From contig DCUV01000014.1 in the NCBI GenBank assembly GCA_002328585.1, positions 1 through 64,000 on the forward strand: a stretch of DNA of 64,000 nt. The letters run 5' to 3'. Positions 60,001 through 64,000 of this stretch are shown in pieces. The translations under genes were made by a program, and so were the position numbers. A model generated the notes under the pieces. That model was not told the DNA's origin. It saw only the letters and a program-made list of their open reading frames with translations, and did no database searches. This stretch comes from Spirochaetia bacterium UBA2205 (GTDB lineage: Bacteria; Spirochaetota; UBA4802; UB4802). Position 1 is the stretch's first letter. Each line of letters begins with the position of its first letter.

Positions 60001-60248
60001 GGCTTTTCTTTTTCAATAATTTTAGAAAGTGAATCTACGGTCAGTGGTTCAATATAGGTAATGTCTGCCATCTCAGGGTCGGTCATAATTGTTGCTGGAT
60101 TGGAATTGACAAGAACTATCGAATACCCTAATTTTTTTAATGCTTTACAGGCTTGTGTTCCTGAATAATCAAATTCGCATGCCTGTCCAATAATAATAGG
60201 GCCGGAACCAATAATCATTATCTTATGTATATCGCTTCGTTTTGGCAC
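57045..60248 (-). CDS. carB: Carbamoyl-phosphate synthase large subunit
   Basis: CarB makes carbamoyl phosphate for arginine and pyrimidine synthesis from bicarbonate, ATP and glutamine-derived ammonia. The 1067-residue product is full length with two ATP-grasp halves: [26 protein letters not shown] and [25 protein letters not shown] mark the starts of each half, and [15 protein letters not shown] and [15 protein letters not shown] their ATP sites. The C-terminal MGS-like allosteric domain (about 935-1067) has [19 protein letters not shown]. The carA gene for the glutaminase subunit is not in this window. Confidence 0.97.
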   Translation of the reverse strand: [1067 protein letters not shown]

Positions 60249-60491
60249 GGTACTCCTCCGCTCATTTTTAAATAAAAAGCGTCATGAAGCATAATAATGT
60301 CAATAATTTTATTAATAAAGAATAAAAGGAATAATACTATGAGCGATAGTAATTTTTAATTTTTTTCTTGCTATTTTACAGGAGCTATCGCATATATTAA
60401 TTATTACACTATGATAGTGAACATGTCCTGGTAAAGGTGCATAGAGTGTTGAGAAGGTTCATTATTATATCTTCAGGGAGGGGTAAAAAAT
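60249..60491. other. Intergenic region upstream of the small protein gene
   Basis: Two oppositely oriented half copies of the dispersed motif, GAGCGATAGTAAT (60341) and GGAGCTATCGCAT (60380), make an inverted repeat here. The segment TGTCCTGGTAAAGG...GTTGAGAAGG (60424-60460) resembles one upstream of the decarboxylase at 18520-18545, which might be a promoter or operator element. GGGAGGGG before 60492 is the ribosome site. Confidence 0.4.
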
Positions 60492-60638
60492 ATGGAAATT
60501 ATGCGAATTTCAGGTGCTGATGTAGTGCCAGCAGGACCGGCTGTCAATAACCAGGGACAGCAGGAAAATACTGTAGAAAAGGAAAAACCAGAACAGCCAG
60601 AGAAGGTAAAAGAATCAACCATCGATACATACGCTTAA
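60492..60638 (+). CDS. Short conserved-looking protein of unknown function
   Basis: This 48-residue open frame starts at the ATG at 60492 after AGGGAGGGG and ends at 60638. The product MEIMRISGADVVPAGPAVNN...STIDTYA is rich in Pro, Glu and Gln. It precedes the coiled-coil gene at 60650 by 11 bases, so they are likely an operon. The strong ribosome site and in-phase spacing support it. It has no known domain. Confidence 0.6.
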   Translation: MEIMRISGADVVPAGPAVNNQGQQENTVEKEKPEQPEKVKESTIDTYA

Positions 60639-60649
60639 GGGAAACTATC

Positions 60650-61459
60650 ATGCCAGTTACGAAAGCCGAAAAGGTTGCCTATAATGATTTTGTTAAAGGC
60701 TATAAAGCAAAGTTAGAAGAGTTAACCAAACAGATAAAAGAAGCTGAGCAAAAAAAGAAAAAGATGCCCGGTATCAAAGGGTATATAAATCTTGAGTTAA
60801 TTTTGCTTTATATCAAGTATATCTATACGCTGCTGAACATGAACACAGTATCGGTGAATATGCTCAAGATAAAAAATGAGCGTTTTTTAAATGATGCGCG
60901 TAAAGAGTTCTACAGGGTTTTACAGCTTTTTGAGGAGATAGTTGGTAAGGATATTGATCGCTTGTTAAAAGAAAATGAAGAATACCTTGCCGCTATTAAT
61001 AAACTCAATCCTCAACAAACATTAGCCCTTGTTAAAGAACTTCATGTATTGTTGCAAAAAATAATGGATGCATTGGGCGAAAGTTCTAAATGGAAGTGGT
61101 CGTTTGTTGAGTTGCAGGGCAGGGTTGCTGTAATTACAAAAAACATGATAAACTTCAGTGAATTGCAAAAATATAGAGACCCACGAAAAGCGTTTTACTA
61201 TGAACGACAGGATATGTTGAAATTATGCAAGCAAAGCCTTTCCGAAGCTGCCAAGCAATACAGAAATAAATATGAGATTTCCACAAAATCAACAGAAGAT
61301 ATCCTGAAGTCAATAGAACTTTTAACAGCGCTGCGCAGGATTCACATATTATTTGGCGAATCTGATGAAGCTGAAAAATTAAAAAATACTATCGAAGCGT
61401 TACGCTTGCGATTGGAAGCTGACGAGAAAGAGGAAGAAGAGAAAAAAAAGAAAAAATAA
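60650..61459 (+). CDS. Cytoplasmic coiled-coil protein of unknown function
   Basis: The 269-residue protein has an N-terminal coiled coil (FVKGYKAKLEELTKQIKEAEQKKKKMPG), a helical middle with LNMNTVSVNMLKIKNERFLNDARKEFYRVLQLFEEIVG, and a C-terminal run of Glu and Lys (DEKEEEEKKKKK). No membrane segment or enzymatic motif is present. The motif MPGIKGYINLELILLYIKYIYTLLNMN is distinctive. A spirochaete-specific protein is possible, but I cannot name a family. It follows the 48-residue gene. Confidence 0.6.
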   Translation: MPVTKAEKVAYNDFVKGYKAKLEELTKQIKEAEQKKKKMPGIKGYINLELILLYIKYIYTLLNMNTVSVNMLKIKNERFLNDARKEFYRVLQLFEEIVGKDIDRLLKENEEYLAAINKLNPQQTLALVKELHVLLQKIMDALGESSKWKWSFVELQGRVAVITKNMINFSELQKYRDPRKAFYYERQDMLKLCKQSLSEAAKQYRNKYEISTKSTEDILKSIELLTALRRIHILFGESDEAEKLKNTIEALRLRLEADEKEEEEKKKKK

Positions 61460-61630
61460 GGGTACACTGAAAACGTTAATTTGTTAAATCCCTGTGTATA
61501 CAAAATATTGACAACAACACTTCTTTTGATTGTTTATATGATGATCATATAAATAAGCGATTTTATATATGTCTATACACTAAAGAGATGAAAATATCAT
61601 CTTTATTTCAATATTTTTAAGGAAAATGAC

Positions 61631-61687
61631 TTGACGAGAGCTATTTTTTTTAGTACATTATTAGCACTCGTATAGATTGAGTGCTAA
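61631..61687 (+). promoter_or_regulatory. hrcA promoter with CIRCE operator
   Basis: TTGACG (61631-61636) is followed after 17 bases by TACATT (61654-61659), a fair -35/-10 pair. Directly after it lies TTAGCACTC-N9-GAGTGCTAA (61661-61687), a perfect CIRCE. HrcA thus represses its own operon. Confidence 0.9.
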
Positions 61688-61707
61688 TACTATACGAAGA
61701 GGTTGTT

Positions 61708-62754
61708 ATGATGCATACAAAACAGTTAAATGATCGCGAAGCACAGGTTCTTAAGGCAATTGTATATGAGTATATAGCAACAGGAAAACCTGTGGGGTCT
61801 CGTTCTTTTGTTCAAAAGTATTCATTTTCATTGTCACCGGCAACCATGCGCAATGTTATGTTTGACCTGGAGCAGATGGGATATCTTTCCCATCCGCATA
61901 CCTCAGCAGGCAGAATACCAACTGATAAAGGTTATCGCTTTTATGTAGATTCATTGCTGGATACCTATGAAACAGTGGCAAAAACTGATATCGAAGTACG
62001 CGAAGAGATGTTGGCTCGTGAGATTGAACTGGATAAAATATTTATGTCTATTGTTAAGATGCTATCGCTTATTTCAAAATACACGGGTATTGCCCTGATG
62101 CCAAAACCTGATTTTACCGTAGTAAAGCATATTGAAATAATCTCGCTAACGTCTAATGATGTGTTGTTCATTATAGTAACCCGTACTGGAATTGTTATTC
62201 ATAAAAAGGTTAAACTGTCATCATCTATAAATCAGGATGATCTGTATAAATATTCACGTTTTTTGACGGCTGAGCTTTCCGGATACTCGTTGGTTGAAAT
62301 ACGACAGAGCCTTATTAATCAGTTGCGCACCATAACCGATGTTGAAACATCAGTCCGTGATGCAGCACTTGATATAACCGAATTAGCACTGAAGGATGAA
62401 CAGGAGCCTGATATTTACATTGATGGGATTGAGAATCTGCTGCATATACCCGATATAGTTGAAGCTGAAAAGTTACATGAAATAGTACGTTTCATTGAGC
62501 AGAAAGACACCCTGCGTAAGATTATGGAAGATCTAAGACAGAAGGAAGGTGTCTTTACGCTTATTGGAGAAGAGATAAAAGATATTGCGATCCCATGTTG
62601 CAGCATTATTGCTTCATCATATAAAATTGGTAATAGTCCGGTAGGTGTTGTTGGTATTATTGGTCCAACGCGCATGGATTATGAAAAAGTAGTTCCGCTT
62701 GTGGATTATACCGGCAAAGTAGTTTCAAACTTTTTAACACAAATGACAAAATAA
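61708..62754 (+). CDS. hrcA: Heat-inducible transcription repressor HrcA
   Basis: HrcA binds CIRCE and represses heat-shock genes until chaperone is overloaded. The 348-residue protein has a winged-helix N terminus (LNDREAQVLKAIVYEYIATGKPVGSRSF, SPATMRNVMFDLEQMGYLSHPHTSAGRIPTDKGYRFYVD) and a C-terminal GAF-like region ending VGVVGIIGPTRMDYEKVVPLVDYTG. The start is the ATG at 61708 or 61711, after GAAGAGG; a GTG at 61681 would sit in the operator. It heads hrcA-grpE-dnaK and should also control the hsp20 operon at 25533-26805. Confidence 0.96.
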   Translation: MMHTKQLNDREAQVLKAIVYEYIATGKPVGSRSFVQKYSFSLSPATMRNVMFDLEQMGYLSHPHTSAGRIPTDKGYRFYVDSLLDTYETVAKTDIEVREEMLAREIELDKIFMSIVKMLSLISKYTGIALMPKPDFTVVKHIEIISLTSNDVLFIIVTRTGIVIHKKVKLSSSINQDDLYKYSRFLTAELSGYSLVEIRQSLINQLRTITDVETSVRDAALDITELALKDEQEPDIYIDGIENLLHIPDIVEAEKLHEIVRFIEQKDTLRKIMEDLRQKEGVFTLIGEEIKDIAIPCCSIIASSYKIGNSPVGVVGIIGPTRMDYEKVVPLVDYTGKVVSNFLTQMTK

Positions 62755-62799
62755 TATAGTTATGAATTGTTACATTACCATTGTATGGCAGAGGGTGTT

Positions 62800-63549
62800 A
62801 TGAGTAACAAACATGATAAAAGGTATAAAAGAGAAGAGCATAACAATCATGATGCAATAAATCAAGAGGATATACAGACAATGGATGAGGAAGAAATAAA
62901 AGTTCAGGGCGATGGCGATAGCTCATTGAATCCACCTGCTGGTGATGAGCAGGTGGAATCGAGCAGTGAGCTAATACAGCAAAAGGAGGACCAGTTGCGT
63001 AAGTTACAGGAAGAACTTAATAAGAAAAGTGAAGAGCTGGATGCTCTGAAAGATCTGCTGGTACGCAGACAGGCTGATTTTGAGAATTATAAAAAACGTA
63101 TTATACGTTTGCAGGAGGAAGATAGAAAATTAGCTATCAAGGATATAGCGCGAGATATCATCAATATCAATGATGATTTACTGCGTGCTATTGATGCAGC
63201 ATGTAATATTCAGGATGCCAGAAATCTGGCTGATGCGCATAACTCATTTGTTGAGGGAATTAGAATGATATCCCGACAAATAGAGGATATGCTAAAACGG
63301 TATGGTGTAGAAGAGATTAATAGTTTAGGACAAGCGTTTGATCCTGAGTATAATGAAGCGGTTGAAATTGATGAAAGTCCTGATGTTGAAAAGGATACTA
63401 TTACCAAAGTATATCAGAAAGGTTTTAAATTGGATAAATATGTTGTGCGTGCTGCACGGGTGAAGGTGACGCGCCCGGCAAAGCAGAAGGTTAAAGATGA
63501 CAATGCAAACAATACAACTGAGGAAAATACTGCTGCGTCACAAAATTAA
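62800..63549 (+). CDS. grpE: Nucleotide exchange factor GrpE
   Basis: GrpE releases ADP from DnaK. The 249-residue protein has a long acidic N terminus (1-75), a coiled coil (EDQLRKLQEELNKKSEELDALKDLLVRRQADFENYKKRI), and the beta domain with YGVEEINSLGQAFDPEYNEAVEIDES...ITKVYQKGFKLDKYVVRAARVKV. It is longer than most GrpE proteins because of the acidic arm. The ATG at 62800 follows GAGGG; ATGs at 62785 is an alternative. It lies between hrcA and dnaK. Confidence 0.95.
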   Translation: MSNKHDKRYKREEHNNHDAINQEDIQTMDEEEIKVQGDGDSSLNPPAGDEQVESSSELIQQKEDQLRKLQEELNKKSEELDALKDLLVRRQADFENYKKRIIRLQEEDRKLAIKDIARDIININDDLLRAIDAACNIQDARNLADAHNSFVEGIRMISRQIEDMLKRYGVEEINSLGQAFDPEYNEAVEIDESPDVEKDTITKVYQKGFKLDKYVVRAARVKVTRPAKQKVKDDNANNTTEENTAASQN

Positions 63550-63624
63550 CAGGGATGGAAATGAACAATGATACATACTATCATTAAACTATATTCAATA
63601 CTTTAAAAGAAAAGGAGAATTACT

Positions 63625-64000
63625 ATGAGTAAAATAATAGGGATTGACCTTGGAACCACAAATTCATGTGTTGCAGCTATGGTTGGTGGTGAACCAGTTG
63701 TTATACCCAATTCCGAAGGACAAAGGACAACTCCATCGGTTGTTGCATTTACGGACAAAGGCGAACGTTTAGTTGGGCAGGTTGCTAAAAATCAAATGAT
63801 TACGAATCCTGAAAATACAATACGTTCCATTAAACGGTTTATGGGGCGGTCCTATGGAGAAGTGCAAAATGAAATGAAGATGGTTCCTTTTACCGTTGCT
63901 GATGATGGTAAAGGTGGTGTGAAGATTAAAACAAATGCAGGGGAATTTACACCTCAGGAAATTTCAGCAAGAATTTTACAGAAGATGAAACAGAGTGCTG
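63625..64000 (+). CDS. dnaK: Molecular chaperone DnaK (Hsp70), 3'-truncated by the window end
   Basis: The window holds the first 125 codons. The ATPase domain start MSKIIGIDLGTTNSCVAAMVGGEP, PSVVAFTDKGERLVGQVAKNQ and TIRSIKRFMGRSYGEV is unmistakable. AAAGGAG lies just upstream of the ATG. It is the third gene of the hrcA operon. Nothing points to a broken gene; it simply runs off the window. Confidence 0.97.
   Translation, partial: MSKIIGIDLGTTNSCVAAMVGGEPVVIPNSEGQRTTPSVVAFTDKGERLVGQVAKNQMITNPENTIRSIKRFMGRSYGEVQNEMKMVPFTVADDGKGGVKIKTNAGEFTPQEISARILQKMKQSA

Overview
The window looks like chromosomal DNA of an AT-rich, probably anaerobic, flagellated bacterium. The best guess is a spirochaete (Spirochaetota). 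The support is gene content: fliG in an operon with an RnfB-like ferredoxin and rsmA, an hrcA-grpE-dnaK operon under CIRCE control, a C5-pathway haem pair (hemB-hemL), inositol-phosphate synthase, homocysteine synthesis by the DUF39/NIL-ferredoxin route, minimal SufBC, and many lipoproteins and exported proteins without clear homologues. No rRNA or marker gene settles the assignment, so it is an inference.

Layout. 1-846: non-coding, rich in short dispersed repeats. 847-9617: hemB-hemL, a degenerate sensor-kinase-like protein, a radical SAM enzyme, a HepT/MntA-type toxin-antitoxin pair, a FlgO-like exported protein, and a serine hydrolase / small membrane protein / dus operon. 9921-15182: a tight four-gene operon of a DNA cytosine methyltransferase, a protein with two GHKL ATPase domains, a receiver-domain protein and a Mig-type T:G DNA glycosylase. 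I read this as a phosphorelay-linked modification and defence system; it is the strongest candidate for something undescribed. 15431-27626: housekeeping and envelope genes (SufBC, a PLP decarboxylase, a papain-like protease next to a chagasin-type inhibitor, three Hsp20 genes behind a perfect CIRCE).

27835-40531: a complete type I-B (Tneap/Cst-like) CRISPR-Cas locus in the order cas6-[MNT-HEPN]-cas8-cas7-cas5-cas3-[UPF0158-unknown]-cas4-cas1-cas2-array. The array has 11 intact 29-bp repeats. It is invaded by an iterated element: 199-bp units, and one 470-bp unit carrying a four-helix-bundle (23S rRNA IVP family) gene, each placed exactly after base 23 of a truncated CRISPR repeat. A Panacea-domain toxin-antitoxin-like pair follows.

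41846-53551: the homocysteine operon (HcyBio / UPF0280 / NIL-ferredoxin), a TetR regulator convergent with a solitary GHKL protein, rnfB-like-fliG-rsmA-radical SAM/DUF2344-SDR, and a B12-binding radical SAM protein. 53620-64000: inositol-3-phosphate synthase, a HerA-like ATPase, carB, two unknown genes, and hrcA-grpE-dnaK (dnaK cut by the window end). HrcA encoded here should control both its own operon and the Hsp20 trio, since each has a perfect CIRCE.

Across the window an 11-mer, GCGATAGTTAC, recurs on both strands inside and outside genes far more than chance allows. A GGGGTCAGAGCC motif and a TCATTCTGA...AGAATCT inverted repeat recur in intergenic DNA.
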